Of a DNA stretch of 64,000 nucleotides, positions 6,675 to 15,366 are shown one piece after another (within the stretch, counting starts at the first letter, position 1; every line of letters starts with the position of its first letter). Source of the stretch: Methylosinus sp. PW1 (lineage in GTDB: Bacteria; Pseudomonadota; Alphaproteobacteria; Rhizobiales; Beijerinckiaceae); NCBI RefSeq assembly GCF_000745215.1, contig NZ_JQNK01000009.1:620001-684000 (forward strand), in the 5' to 3' direction. The position numbers and the translations under genes are program-made. The notes under the pieces are model-generated. The model made no database searches. It was not told the origin of the DNA and saw only the letters and a list, made by a program, of their open reading frames with translations.

Positions 6675-9177
6675 TCCCTATCTCGATTTTCTGCGCGCCA
6701 AAATAAGGCTCGCGCCCAAGAGCGGAATAGAGGTACGGGACGAGGATCTCTCGCCCGCGCTGCTCGGCCATCAGGGTGCGCTCGTCAAATGGGCGGCGCG
6801 CGGCGGCCGGCGCGCCATATTCGCGCGCTTCGGCCTCGGCAAGAGCATTATACAGATCGAGCTGCTGCGGGCGCTGCAGGAGGAATTCGGCGGTCGTGGG
6901 CTCATCGTCGCGCCCTATGGCGTGCATCGCGATATTATTCTCGACGCGCGCGAGAAGCTCGGCGTCGAGATCAGGAAGATCAGCCGCATCGAGGAATGCG
7001 AGGCCGAAGGCCTCTATCTGACCAATTATGAGCCGGTTCGCGACGGCAAGCTCGATCCGAATGAATTTCTCGTCGTCAGCCTCGACGAGGCGAGCGTGCT
7101 GCGGTCTTTCGGCTCGAAGACCTATCAGACGTTTTTGACCCTGTTCGATCGCGTGCGCTTTCGCTTCGTAGCGACGGCGACGCCCTCGCCGAACCGCTAT
7201 AAGGAGCTGATTCATTACGCCGGCTTTCTCGGCGTGATGGATACGGGCCAGGCGCTCACGCGCTTCTTTCAGCGCGATTCGACGCGCGCCAATCAGCTGA
7301 CGCTCTATCCGCATAAGGAGCGGGAATTCTGGCTGTGGGTGTCGAGCTGGGCGGTGTTTCTGGAGAAGCCGAGCGATCTCGGCTTCTCCGACGAGGGCTA
7401 TGACCTGCCGCCTTTCGAGCTGGTCGCGCATGAGGTCTCGACCAAGGTCGACGGCTATCGCTTCGAGCGCAATGGCCAGGGCCAGTTGTTCGGCGACGCC
7501 GCCGGCGATCTCGGCGAGGCGGCGCGGGCGCGCCGCGCCAGCCTTTCCGCGCGGATCGCCAAGACGGCGGAGATCGTCGGCGCCGATCCACAAGATCATT
7601 TTTTGCTTTGGCATGATCTCGAGGATGAGCGGAAGGCGCTGGAGAAGGCGCTGCCGGATGTCGTCTCCGTCTATGGCGGACAGGCGATGAATGTGCGCGA
7701 CGACATTATGCAGCGCTTCGCCGATGGCAATCTGAGACGCCTGGCGGCGAAGCCGATCATGCTCGGCTCCGGGCCGAACATGCAGCATCATTGCCATCGC
7801 GCCGTCTTCTGCGGCGTGTCTCACAAGTTCAACGATTTCATTCAAGCCGTGCATCGCATCCAGCGCTTCCAGCAGAAGAAGCGCGTGCGCGTCGATGTCG
7901 TCTATGCGGATACGGAGCGGCAGGTCTATCGAGATCTGATGGCGAAGTGGAAGCGCGACGGCGAGCTGAGGGCGACCATGACCGAGATCATTCATAAATA
8001 TGGCTTGAACGATGTCGCCATGAACGAGACGTTGGCGCGCACGATCGGCGTCGAGCGGATCGAGGCCTCCGGGCAAGGATGGCAGGTCGCGAATAATGAC
8101 ACGGTGGACGAGGCGCGGCGGCTCGAGGAAAATTCGCTCGATCTGATCGTCACCTCGATCCCTTTCGCCAATCATTACGAATATACGCCGAGTTATAACG
8201 ACTTCGGCCACACCGACGACAATGCGCATTTTTGGCAGCAGATGGATTTTCTGACGCCGGAGCTGCTGCGCGCGCTGAAGCCCGGCCGCATCGCCGCGAT
8301 TCATGTGAAGGATCGCGTGCTGTTCGGCAATGTGACGGGCGAAGGCGTGCCGACGATCTCGCCTTTCCATGCCGAGACGATCTTTCACTACAAGCGCCAC
8401 GGCTTTCAGTTCATGGGGATGATCACCGTCGTCACCGATGTCGTGCGCGAGAATAATCAGACTTACCGCCTCGGCTATTCCGAGATGCTGAAGGACGGGA
8501 CGAAAATGGGCGTCGGCTCGCCCGAATATGTGATCCTCATGCGCAAGCGGCAGACAGATCGCTCGCGCGGCTATGCCGATGCGCCGGTGACGCGCGAGCG
8601 CGAGAGCGGCGCCTCGTCGCTGGCGCGCTGGCAGGTGGATGCGCATGCGTTCTGGCGCTCCTCGGGCGATCGACTGGCGACGCCCGAGGAGCTGGCCCAT
8701 ATCGATCCCGGCTCGCTGGCCAAGCTGTTCACGCAATGGAGCCTGGCGCGCGTCTATGATTACGAGACGCATGTGCGGATCGGCGAGGAGCTGGAGGCGC
8801 GCGGCGCGCTGCCCTCGACCTTCATGGCGCTGGCGCCGGGCTCGCATGATCCCGATGTCTGGCACGACGTCAATCGCATGCGGACCCTCAACGGCGCGCA
8901 GAGCGCGGCGGGGCGCGAGCAGCATGTCTGCCCGCTGCAATTCGATATCGTCGATCGCTTGATCCAGCGCTACAGCCGCGAGGGCGAGCTGGTCTATGAC
9001 CCGTTCGGGGGCCTTTTCACCGTGCCGTTTCGCGCGCTGCATTTGAAGCGCCGCGGTCGCGCGGTGGAGCTGTCGGATAAATATTTTTTCGACGGCGTCA
9101 AATATCTGCAAGCGGCCGAGCGACAGATCGGCGCGCCGACGATGTTCGACCTGCTGGATAGCGGAGCGGCGGCGTGA
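6664..9177 (+). CDS. SNF2-like helicase fused to a DNA methyltransferase
   Basis: 837 residues. The N-terminal half is a superfamily-2 ATPase: Walker A GLGKS (57-61), DEAS (141-144), TATPSP (171-176) and the motif-VI-like HRIQRF (397-402). The C-terminal half is an amino-methyltransferase of N6/N4 type: TSIPF (497-501) in the catalytic-motif position, YTPSYNDFGH after it, and the SAM-binding DPFGG at 779-783. TSIPF departs from the usual SPPY. The start at 6664 is preferred to 6652 because GGGGCG lies 3 bases upstream. It probably remodels and methylates phage DNA. The order, motif IV before motif I, is beta-class-like. Confidence 0.85.
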   Translation: MGDDPYLDFLRAKIRLAPKSGIEVRDEDLSPALLGHQGALVKWAARGGRRAIFARFGLGKSIIQIELLRALQEEFGGRGLIVAPYGVHRDIILDAREKLGVEIRKISRIEECEAEGLYLTNYEPVRDGKLDPNEFLVVSLDEASVLRSFGSKTYQTFLTLFDRVRFRFVATATPSPNRYKELIHYAGFLGVMDTGQALTRFFQRDSTRANQLTLYPHKEREFWLWVSSWAVFLEKPSDLGFSDEGYDLPPFELVAHEVSTKVDGYRFERNGQGQLFGDAAGDLGEAARARRASLSARIAKTAEIVGADPQDHFLLWHDLEDERKALEKALPDVVSVYGGQAMNVRDDIMQRFADGNLRRLAAKPIMLGSGPNMQHHCHRAVFCGVSHKFNDFIQAVHRIQRFQQKKRVRVDVVYADTERQVYRDLMAKWKRDGELRATMTEIIHKYGLNDVAMNETLARTIGVERIEASGQGWQVANNDTVDEARRLEENSLDLIVTSIPFANHYEYTPSYNDFGHTDDNAHFWQQMDFLTPELLRALKPGRIAAIHVKDRVLFGNVTGEGVPTISPFHAETIFHYKRHGFQFMGMITVVTDVVRENNQTYRLGYSEMLKDGTKMGVGSPEYVILMRKRQTDRSRGYADAPVTRERESGASSLARWQVDAHAFWRSSGDRLATPEELAHIDPGSLAKLFTQWSLARVYDYETHVRIGEELEARGALPSTFMALAPGSHDPDVWHDVNRMRTLNGAQSAAGREQHVCPLQFDIVDRLIQRYSREGELVYDPFGGLFTVPFRALHLKRRGRAVELSDKYFFDGVKYLQAAERQIGAPTMFDLLDSGAAA

Positions 9178-9653
9178 TGAAGGCGCTCACCATCTGGCAG
9201 CCCTGGTGCTCGCTGATCGTCGCCGGCGCGAAGCCGTATGAGTTTCGCAGCTGGGAGGCTCCGCGCTCGGTGGTCGGACAGCGCATCGCGCTCCATGCCG
9301 GCGCGCGCAAGGTCAAGCGGGAGGAGATCGCCGATCTCATCTTTCGTTTGAAGGGTCGCGAGCCATGGACGACGGCGCTGCGATCCGAAATCGCGCTGCC
9401 GCTGCTCGAGAAATGGCATGCGCAGCCGGGATGCCTGCCATTGTCCTGCATTCTCGGCGTGGCCACGCTCGGCGCGCCGATCCGCGCCGAGCGCATCGTT
9501 CATGAATTCGGCGGCGCGTTCGTCAATGATTCCGCGCGCGACGAACACGCCAATTTCGCATGGCCGATGCTCGATGTTCGCGCCTCGAACGATCTGCGGC
9601 CTGTGAAGGGCGCGCAGGGCTTCTTCAACTGCAATTTTTCGGAGGCGGCGTGA
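9177..9653 (+). CDS. ASCH-domain protein
   Basis: 158 residues. The opening MKALTIWQPWCSLIVAGAKP is the characteristic start of ASCH proteins, followed by EFRSWEAP and IALHAGARK. ASCH is a PUA-like fold that binds RNA or modified nucleotides; E. coli YqfB is an amidohydrolase for modified cytidine. The ATG lies across the previous stop, with a GTG 3 bases earlier as alternative. Next to a methyltransferase and a MazG-like protein, a role with modified nucleotides or RNA is plausible but unproven. Confidence 0.8.
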   Translation: MKALTIWQPWCSLIVAGAKPYEFRSWEAPRSVVGQRIALHAGARKVKREEIADLIFRLKGREPWTTALRSEIALPLLEKWHAQPGCLPLSCILGVATLGAPIRAERIVHEFGGAFVNDSARDEHANFAWPMLDVRASNDLRPVKGAQGFFNCNFSEAA

Positions 9654-10855
9654 GCGACGTCGATTTCGAGGATTGGATCGCAGAGGCGCGGCGCGTGACG
9701 GTCGCGGAATTCTGCCGTCGGCGCTCGATCAAGATACCGCCGGGCGATGAGGGGCGGCCCTGCCCTGGTTGCGGCGGCGTCGATCGTTTCTCGGTCAATG
9801 TGAAAAAGAACAAATGGTATTGCCGCAAGAGCGGGTTCGGCGGCGACGCGCTCGGGCTCGCCATGCATATCGACGGCACGGATTTCATCGCTGCCTGCGA
9901 GGCGCTGACCGGACGGGCGCCGCCAGGGCGCGCGGCGGCGGAGAGCGCGGCCGAGCGGCGCGCGCGCGAAGAGCGTCTGGCGCGGGAGGCGCGCGAGCGA
10001 GCGGAAGAAGATGTGCGCCAGGCGCGCGTCACGGAGCAGTTTCGCGAGGATGAGCGGCGCCGCGCCTGGAAGATATGGCGGCGCGCGGTTCCGGCGCAGG
10101 GGACGCTGGTCGAAGCCTATCTCGCGCATCGCGGGCTTTCCCTGCCGGCGGGCGCGAGGCTGAAATTCGCGGAGCGTCTCGCCCTCTGGGACAAGCCGGG
10201 CGGTCAGATCGTCCATGAGGGGCCGGCCATGGTGGCGGCGATCGAAAGGCCGGATGGGCGCTTCGGCGGCGTGCACCAGACGTGGATCGATCTTTCGACC
10301 GAGAAAGGCAAGGCGGCGATCTTCGATGCGAAGGGCAAGGAGCTGCCGTCGAAGAAGGTGCGAGGCTCGAAGAAAGGCGGCTCCATTCTGCTGCGGCCGG
10401 CGAGCGGCGCGCCACGGCGGCTGATGATCGGCGAAGGAATCGAGACGGTGATCTCCGTGCTCGACGCTCTCGCGGAAAGAGGCTCGCCGCTGCTCGATGG
10501 CGCGGAGTTCCGCTCTTCCGTCGATCTCGACAATCTCTGCGGCAAGGCGAAGGGGCGCGTGCGTCATCCGACGGAGACGAAGCCCGACGCTCACGGGCGC
10601 GCGCGCGCCGTCTTCGTCGGCTCTGCCGATGTGGATTTCGAAAACGACTGGCCGCTGATCGATGTGCCTTCGAGCGTCGAGGAGCTGTTTCTGCTCGGCG
10701 ATGGCGATAGCGAGGCCTTCGCGACCAGGCTGAAGATGGAGCGCGCGGGAAAGCGCTTTTCCGCCGCGCATCCGCGGCTCGCGATTTATCTCGCGATGAG
10801 CCGCGCGGGCGATGATTTCAATAAGATGAGAATGACGGGGAGGGTCGCGGCGTGA
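9650..10855 (+). CDS. Phage primase with zinc finger and Toprim domain
   Basis: 401 residues from GTG 9650, with GGAGG 4 bases upstream. A zinc finger like DnaG/CHC2 covers about 36-60 (RPCPGCGGVDRF, then KWYC). A long charged helix follows (95-140). A Toprim-type core is at about 258-360, with GEGIET (261-266) and LGDGDSEA near 348. It should make RNA primers for phage replication together with the helicase at 11493. The start overlaps the ASCH stop. Confidence 0.88.
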   Translation: MSDVDFEDWIAEARRVTVAEFCRRRSIKIPPGDEGRPCPGCGGVDRFSVNVKKNKWYCRKSGFGGDALGLAMHIDGTDFIAACEALTGRAPPGRAAAESAAERRAREERLAREARERAEEDVRQARVTEQFREDERRRAWKIWRRAVPAQGTLVEAYLAHRGLSLPAGARLKFAERLALWDKPGGQIVHEGPAMVAAIERPDGRFGGVHQTWIDLSTEKGKAAIFDAKGKELPSKKVRGSKKGGSILLRPASGAPRRLMIGEGIETVISVLDALAERGSPLLDGAEFRSSVDLDNLCGKAKGRVRHPTETKPDAHGRARAVFVGSADVDFENDWPLIDVPSSVEELFLLGDGDSEAFATRLKMERAGKRFSAAHPRLAIYLAMSRAGDDFNKMRMTGRVAA

Positions 10856-11496
10856 CGACACAATATCAAGAGCTGTTTTCAGACGTCATCCAAACGCTCG
10901 AGGAAATCGAGAAAGCGACACGCGGCTGCTATGGCGGCGGAACGATTTTCGATCGCGTGAATTCACTTGCCCGGGATTGTTCGAAAAGGATTACGTCGCG
11001 AAAAGATGACCGCGACACGTTTCTGACCGGGCGGTTTCAGACGCTGGTCGTGCGATGGGCGAAAGACTGTTTCGGTGAGGGCGTCGCTCTCGATCGAACA
11101 GAGCGCACGCATCGCTTTCTCGAAGAGGCTCTCGAGCTGGCCCACGCTTGTGATTGCACGCGAGAAGAGGCAATCCAGCTCGTCGATTATGTTTTCGCGC
11201 GCCCAGTGGGCTCGGCGCGGCAAGAAATCGGTGGAGTGATTCTCACTCTGGCGCTCCTCGGCGAAGCGTATAATTACAATGTCGCCGAGGAGGGAAGGAT
11301 AGAGCTCAACAACGTATATCGAAGGATTGGCGAAATACGAGAAGAGCAGGCCAACAAGCCGAAAGTCGGTCCTCTTCCTGGACCGTCCGCCGTCTCATTC
11401 TCTCACTTGGCTGCGAAACAAAAAATCCTCGGCGCTCTCCTTGTGATTCAGAAAGAGATCGAATGTCTCGATCGTGAGGCGGCCGCAGCGAAATGA
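10852..11496 (+). CDS. MazG-like nucleotide pyrophosphohydrolase domain protein
   Basis: 214 residues from GTG 10852. The segment ERTHRFLEEALELAHACDC, then EEAIQLVDYVF and GGVILTLALL, matches the helical MazG-like fold with the EExxE metal site and a later acidic position. Such enzymes hydrolyse non-canonical or alarmone nucleotides; phage versions may keep the dNTP pool clean or lower (p)ppGpp. N- and C-terminal extensions are unassigned. Confidence 0.75.
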   Translation: MTTQYQELFSDVIQTLEEIEKATRGCYGGGTIFDRVNSLARDCSKRITSRKDDRDTFLTGRFQTLVVRWAKDCFGEGVALDRTERTHRFLEEALELAHACDCTREEAIQLVDYVFARPVGSARQEIGGVILTLALLGEAYNYNVAEEGRIELNNVYRRIGEIREEQANKPKVGPLPGPSAVSFSHLAAKQKILGALLVIQKEIECLDREAAAAK

Positions 11497-13118
11497 CATC
11501 CTCCGACGAAATCGTTCGCATCGTCGAGACGGCGGAAATTCTCGCCTTTCCGCGCGGCGCGAAATCCGGCGATGCGCCTCCCTCCTCGGGGGACGATGCG
11601 CCGCCGCGCGAGCCGCCGGAAGAGCCTCCAGATCCGCCGCCGCCATCCGATGATGATGGCGGTGACGGCGACGGCAGCGTCATCGATCGGCTGAATAGCG
11701 AATTCGCTTTCGTGCTGATCGGCAGCCGCGCGATCGTCATTCGAACGCAGCCGGAGGCTCCTCCGGAGGATCGGCTGCGGATGCTCTCGCTCGACGCCTT
11801 CAAGGCCTATATGCACAATCGCGGCGCCTCGGTTCCACGGCGCAAGCGGCAGGATGACGGCACATGGGAGACGGTGCGCGTTTTCGTGAAGCTCGGGCCT
11901 TATTGGCTCGGTCATAAGGAGCGGCTGACCTATGTCGGAATAGAGTTTTGGCCCAATCCAGACGAGGTGGAGGGCACGCCCGGCTATATCAATCTCTATC
12001 GCGGGTTTTCGATCGCGCCGGATCGCGTCACGCCGAAAGCGGAGAGATGGAAGCGCTATAAGGTTTTTCGAGATCACCTCATCAATAATATCTGTCTCGG
12101 CGATAATGTTCATTTCGAGTGGATATGGCATTGGCTGGCGCATCTGCTGCAACGGCCGCGCGATCGCGTCGGCACGGCGATCGTGCTGCGGGGGTTGCAG
12201 GGCGTCGGTAAGAGCACGATCGGCGATGTGATCGGTAAGATGATCGCAGCGCATTACTTTCTTGTCGACGATCAACGCTATGTGATCGGCAATTTCAACG
12301 CGCATATGGCGAGCTGCCTGCTGCTGCAAGTCGACGAAGGCGTCTGGGCCGGCGACAAAGGCGCAGAGGGTCGGCTCAAAGGCCTCGTCACGGCGCCCAA
12401 GCAGATGATCGAGGCGAAGGGCGTCGATCCGATAAGGCTCAACAATTATGTGCGGCTGATCTTCACGTCGAATAGCGATTGGGTTGTTCCGGCGGGCATG
12501 GATGAGCGTCGCTTCGCCGTCTTCGATGTCGGCGACGGGGTGAAGGAAAATCACGGCTATTTCGCCGAAATGTGGAAGGAGCTGGAGGGCGGCGGCTTGG
12601 AGGCGCTGCTCGCCGATCTCTTGGATTGCGAGCTCGACGCACCGGGCGCGCCGAATTTGCGATCGATCCCGCGCACAGAGGCGCTGCTCGAGCAGAAGAT
12701 ACGATCGCTCGATCCGATCGCCTCCTGGTGGCTAGCGCGGCTCGAGAATGGGACGCAGACGCATCGCGCTGTCGCTTGGCGGCATCGTGTGCCGATCGTG
12801 ACGTTGTTCAACGATTATCTGCGCAGCACGGAACGCATCGGCGTGCGGCGAAAGGCGGCCGAGACGGAATTCGGCATTCGTATGAAACGTCTCCTTCCCA
12901 ATATGGCCAGGGTGAAATCGCTCGAAGAAGTCGAGGCGATCGGCGAAGACGGGCGACCTCTCGTCCAGTCGAAGCGCGTCTATTGCTGGGTTTTCCCGCC
13001 CCTCGCCGAATGCCGAGCCGCCTTCGAGGCGCAGATCGGGCAGTCCTATCAATGGGGCGACGATGACGGCTCGCCGCCAGCCGGCGATGGAAGCGGGGAG
13101 GCGGAGACGGCGCTGTAG
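11493..13118 (+). CDS. Replicative helicase/primase C-terminal domain protein (DUF5906/VapE-like)
   Basis: 541 residues. A disordered acidic, Pro-rich stretch (about 20-62) precedes the body. The ATPase core has Walker A GLQGVGKST (234-242), Walker B LLLQVDE (276-282) and the polar sensor FTSNSDW near 320, typical of superfamily-3-like phage helicases of the DUF5906 type. It overlaps the MazG-like gene and ends just before the 9-bp repeat array, a usual site for an initiator and its origin. Confidence 0.85.
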   Translation: MTSSDEIVRIVETAEILAFPRGAKSGDAPPSSGDDAPPREPPEEPPDPPPPSDDDGGDGDGSVIDRLNSEFAFVLIGSRAIVIRTQPEAPPEDRLRMLSLDAFKAYMHNRGASVPRRKRQDDGTWETVRVFVKLGPYWLGHKERLTYVGIEFWPNPDEVEGTPGYINLYRGFSIAPDRVTPKAERWKRYKVFRDHLINNICLGDNVHFEWIWHWLAHLLQRPRDRVGTAIVLRGLQGVGKSTIGDVIGKMIAAHYFLVDDQRYVIGNFNAHMASCLLLQVDEGVWAGDKGAEGRLKGLVTAPKQMIEAKGVDPIRLNNYVRLIFTSNSDWVVPAGMDERRFAVFDVGDGVKENHGYFAEMWKELEGGGLEALLADLLDCELDAPGAPNLRSIPRTEALLEQKIRSLDPIASWWLARLENGTQTHRAVAWRHRVPIVTLFNDYLRSTERIGVRRKAAETEFGIRMKRLLPNMARVKSLEEVEAIGEDGRPLVQSKRVYCWVFPPLAECRAAFEAQIGQSYQWGDDDGSPPAGDGSGEAETAL

Positions 13119-13119
13119 C

Positions 13120-13385
13120 GCCCACCTGTCCCACCTCGCAACTTTTGTCGGCGGAGGTGGGACGCATGCAAGTTTTTGAATTTGTGGGAAGTGTCCCACC
13201 TGTCCCACCTGTCCCACCTTTTCCCTCGCGTATACGCGCGCGCACGCCTGCGAGAGGTTTGGCTGGGTCGATACCAGGCGAAATAGGTGGGACAGGTGGG
13301 ACAGGTGGGACAAGCGAAGTGAATACATGTGTTTAGCGCGTCCCACCTCTTCTTTTCTCAAATGAAGAGGTGGGACAGGTGGGAC
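13120..13385. repeat. Array of 12 copies of a 9-bp repeat in inverted clusters
   Basis: GTCCCACCT occurs at 13128, 13193, 13202, 13211 and 13340, with a near copy at 13120 (GCCCACCT at 13120-13127). AGGTGGGAC occurs at 13155, 13285, 13294, 13303, 13368 and 13377. The central triples (13193-13219 and 13285-13311) are a perfect 27-bp inverted repeat with a 65-bp spacer. The last group makes a 13-bp hairpin (13340-13352 with 13364-13376), the first a 10-bp one. Candidates are an iteron origin or a recognition site for transcription proteins. No gene is supported within it. Confidence 0.9.
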
Positions 13386-13405
13386 AGTCGGCGACGGAGG
13401 GCGAA

Positions 13406-14011
13406 ATGGTCGAGCGCTGGTATGTGGTCGAAGCCTACGAGGGGAAGGATGAAGAGGTCGCGCTGCGGCTTTGCGCGGCGGGCTTCAAAATGCTGCGGCC
13501 TGTGGATGTGAAGCGCTCTCATGTGCGGGAGAAGCTGGCGAGGTCCGGCCGTCATGTGCGGCGCGTGACGAAGCGCCCGCGTTTCGGCCGCTACGTGTTC
13601 CTGCGGGCGGAGCTCGACGGTGAGCAAGGCGCTTGCACCATCCGCGCGGTGAAGGACATGCGCGGCGTATTCGGGTTTTTGGAGAGCGGCGAGCGGCCCT
13701 CGCCCGTGCCGGATGCGATGATCGCCTTTTATCGCGAGTTCAATCCCGGGGCGGCGAGCGAGGCGGAGATCGCACGCTATGGCGCTGGCGATCGCGTGCG
13801 TATTCTCGTCGGGCCGTTCGAGGGGCTCATTGCTGTTGTCGAGGGCGTTGACAAGATCGGCTTGCTGCGCGTACTGCTCGACATAATCGGCCGTCCGACG
13901 CCTTTACCGATCGAAGTCGGACATGTGGAGCTTGTGGAGCAGGGCCGACGGCCTCCGATCAAGTCCGCATCCTCGCGCTGCGCCAATCGCGAATTGGCGC
14001 AAACGGCGTAG
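13406..14011 (+). CDS. NusG/RfaH-like transcription elongation factor
   Basis: 201 residues from ATG 13406, with GGAGG 5 bases upstream. The start (VERWYVVEAYEGKDEEVA) matches the NusG N-terminal domain opening. PRFGRYVFLRAEL follows, and a KOW-like segment (GAGDRVRILVGPFEGLIAVV) lies near 127-146. Phage-borne NusG paralogues can recruit or antagonise elongation complexes. It stands between the repeat array and the late genes, so late-operon antitermination is a reasonable hypothesis. Confidence 0.8.
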   Translation: MVERWYVVEAYEGKDEEVALRLCAAGFKMLRPVDVKRSHVREKLARSGRHVRRVTKRPRFGRYVFLRAELDGEQGACTIRAVKDMRGVFGFLESGERPSPVPDAMIAFYREFNPGAASEAEIARYGAGDRVRILVGPFEGLIAVVEGVDKIGLLRVLLDIIGRPTPLPIEVGHVELVEQGRRPPIKSASSRCANRELAQTA

Positions 14012-14039
14012 CTATCCCGAAAATCCCCGAGAGCGTCGC

Positions 14040-14624
14040 TTGAAGCTGCTCGTTACATTCGACGACGCCGCGCTTCGTCAAGAGATCGAAGGTCTCGACG
14101 AAGTCGCGGCGGGCGCGTTTCGGACACAGGTCGTCGGCGCGCTGAACCGCGTCGGCGCCGAGCTGCATCAGGCGATCATCGCGCCGCTGCGAATGCAGAC
14201 GGGCTTGAGTGGATCGACTGTGCCGAGGTCGGTCCATGACGTGGGGGCGAGCGAGGCCGAGATTTCCTACTCGCTCGTCACCCGTGGAGGGGATATTTCG
14301 CTCAAGTATTTCAATGCGCGAGAAGAGCGCGGCGGTGTCTTGGCGTTCCCCTGGGGAAATGTGCGGACATTCGTTGCCGGCGCATTTATCAAATCAGGTA
14401 GAGGCGCGAACCGTCGATTGTCGCCAAAGCTCAACGGCCAAGTATTTCGGAATGTGGCCGGGGGCGTATGGCGAGGTAAAATCAAGAAGGTAAAGAGTGG
14501 CGTCTTCATACCGAACGAGATGGTAATAGGCGAGACAGCCGCAGTTTTTCAAAGAGTTGTGGCCGAGGAGCTGCCCCCAGCCGTCGGTCGCGTGCTGACC
14601 CTGGTGGCGGGACGCCGCGGCTGA
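14040..14624 (+). CDS. Minor tail protein Z-like (GpZ family)
   Basis: 194 residues from TTG 14040 (LKLLVTFDDAALRQEIEGLD). The frame is open upstream but overlaps the NusG-like gene. A region where an N-terminal helix is followed by ALNRVGAELHQAI and later VRTFVAGAFI and GVFIPNEMV resembles the GpZ/HK97 gp10-type tail completion family. It would act at the head-tail or tail-terminator interface. The ribosome site is weak. Confidence 0.55.
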   Translation: MKLLVTFDDAALRQEIEGLDEVAAGAFRTQVVGALNRVGAELHQAIIAPLRMQTGLSGSTVPRSVHDVGASEAEISYSLVTRGGDISLKYFNAREERGGVLAFPWGNVRTFVAGAFIKSGRGANRRLSPKLNGQVFRNVAGGVWRGKIKKVKSGVFIPNEMVIGETAAVFQRVVAEELPPAVGRVLTLVAGRRG

Positions 14625-14703
14625 CGGGTCCTTCCCCCCTTTCGGCCGCCGACACGGCTCGAAAAGGTGCGGGGAAACGGTAGCGATGGCCTGACTTGGC
14701 CGC

Positions 14704-14730
14704 CCTGACATGCCTGACATGCCTGACATG
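14704..14730 (+). repeat. Three tandem copies of CCTGACATG at a gene start
   Basis: A 9-bp unit repeated three times, each supplying an in-frame ATG (14710, 14719, 14728) of the terminase small subunit. Copy number change would alter only the number of possible starts. Confidence 0.85.
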
Positions 14731-15366
14731 AGCAACCTGACACCTCCTGACCTGCTGCCCGGCCTCGATGCTGCTGGCGTTTGGATGAGCGTCTCCGACC
14801 TCGCCAAGCGCAAGGGGCTGAAGAAGCAGACGGTGGCCGAGCGCGTGGCGCGGTTCGAGGACAAGGGCCTCGTGCATACGCGCCCGGGGCCGGGCCGCAC
14901 GAAGCTCGTGAACATCGCCGAGTTCGATCGCGCCGCTGGCGAGACGATCGATCTCGCTCGCGCGCTCGCCGGCGGCGCTGATCTCGAGGAGGAGCCGCCC
15001 GCGGCCGCGCCGCCGAGCGTCGAGACGCAATCGGCCTCGAAAGCCTACACAGCGCAGCAGGCGCTGAAGACGTCCTATGAGGCGGAGCTGAAGCGGCTCG
15101 ACCTCGATGAGCGCCTCGGCAAGCTGCTCCCGCTGGAGAAGGTCACCGAAGCGATGACTCGCTGCGCCGACGTCATGGTCCGAAAAATCGACCAGCTTCC
15201 CTCGCACGCTGATGATCTCGCCGCCGCGGTGGCGTCGCAGGGATCGAACGGCGCCGCGCGCCTGCTCAAGACGATCGCGCATGATCTGCGCGACCAGCTC
15301 GCCAAGGAACTTTCAGCCCTCGCCTCTTCCGGCGAGTCCTCCGATGTTCGGGACGACGCGGCATGA
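14710..15366 (+). CDS. Terminase small subunit
   Basis: 218 residues. A winged-helix region is at about 26-70 (VSDLAKRKGLKKQTVAERVA, then DKGLVHTRPG). A helical C-terminal region (110-215) would oligomerise and bind the large subunit. It directly precedes and overlaps the GpA-type large subunit, as Nu1 does in lambda. It would recognise the packaging site. The start is uncertain because three in-frame ATGs are repeated. Confidence 0.75.
   Translation: MPDMPDMSNLTPPDLLPGLDAAGVWMSVSDLAKRKGLKKQTVAERVARFEDKGLVHTRPGPGRTKLVNIAEFDRAAGETIDLARALAGGADLEEEPPAAAPPSVETQSASKAYTAQQALKTSYEAELKRLDLDERLGKLLPLEKVTEAMTRCADVMVRKIDQLPSHADDLAAAVASQGSNGAARLLKTIAHDLRDQLAKELSALASSGESSDVRDDAA

Noticed and set aside
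6610..9111. 833-codon open frame on the minus strand opposite the helicase-methyltransferase
   Set aside because: It is the mirror of a GC-rich gene with clear motifs, has no recognisable domain and is Arg/His/Ala-rich as expected for an antisense shadow.
13227..13238. CGCGTATACGCG palindrome as a further repressor operator
   Set aside because: It lacks the CGTAT-N4-ATACG spacing of the four operators, so it is not counted.
13145..13336. 63-codon frame through the 9-bp repeat array
   Set aside because: The peptide (PPVPPVPPF, GGTGGTGGT) is just the repeat translated; no ribosome site.
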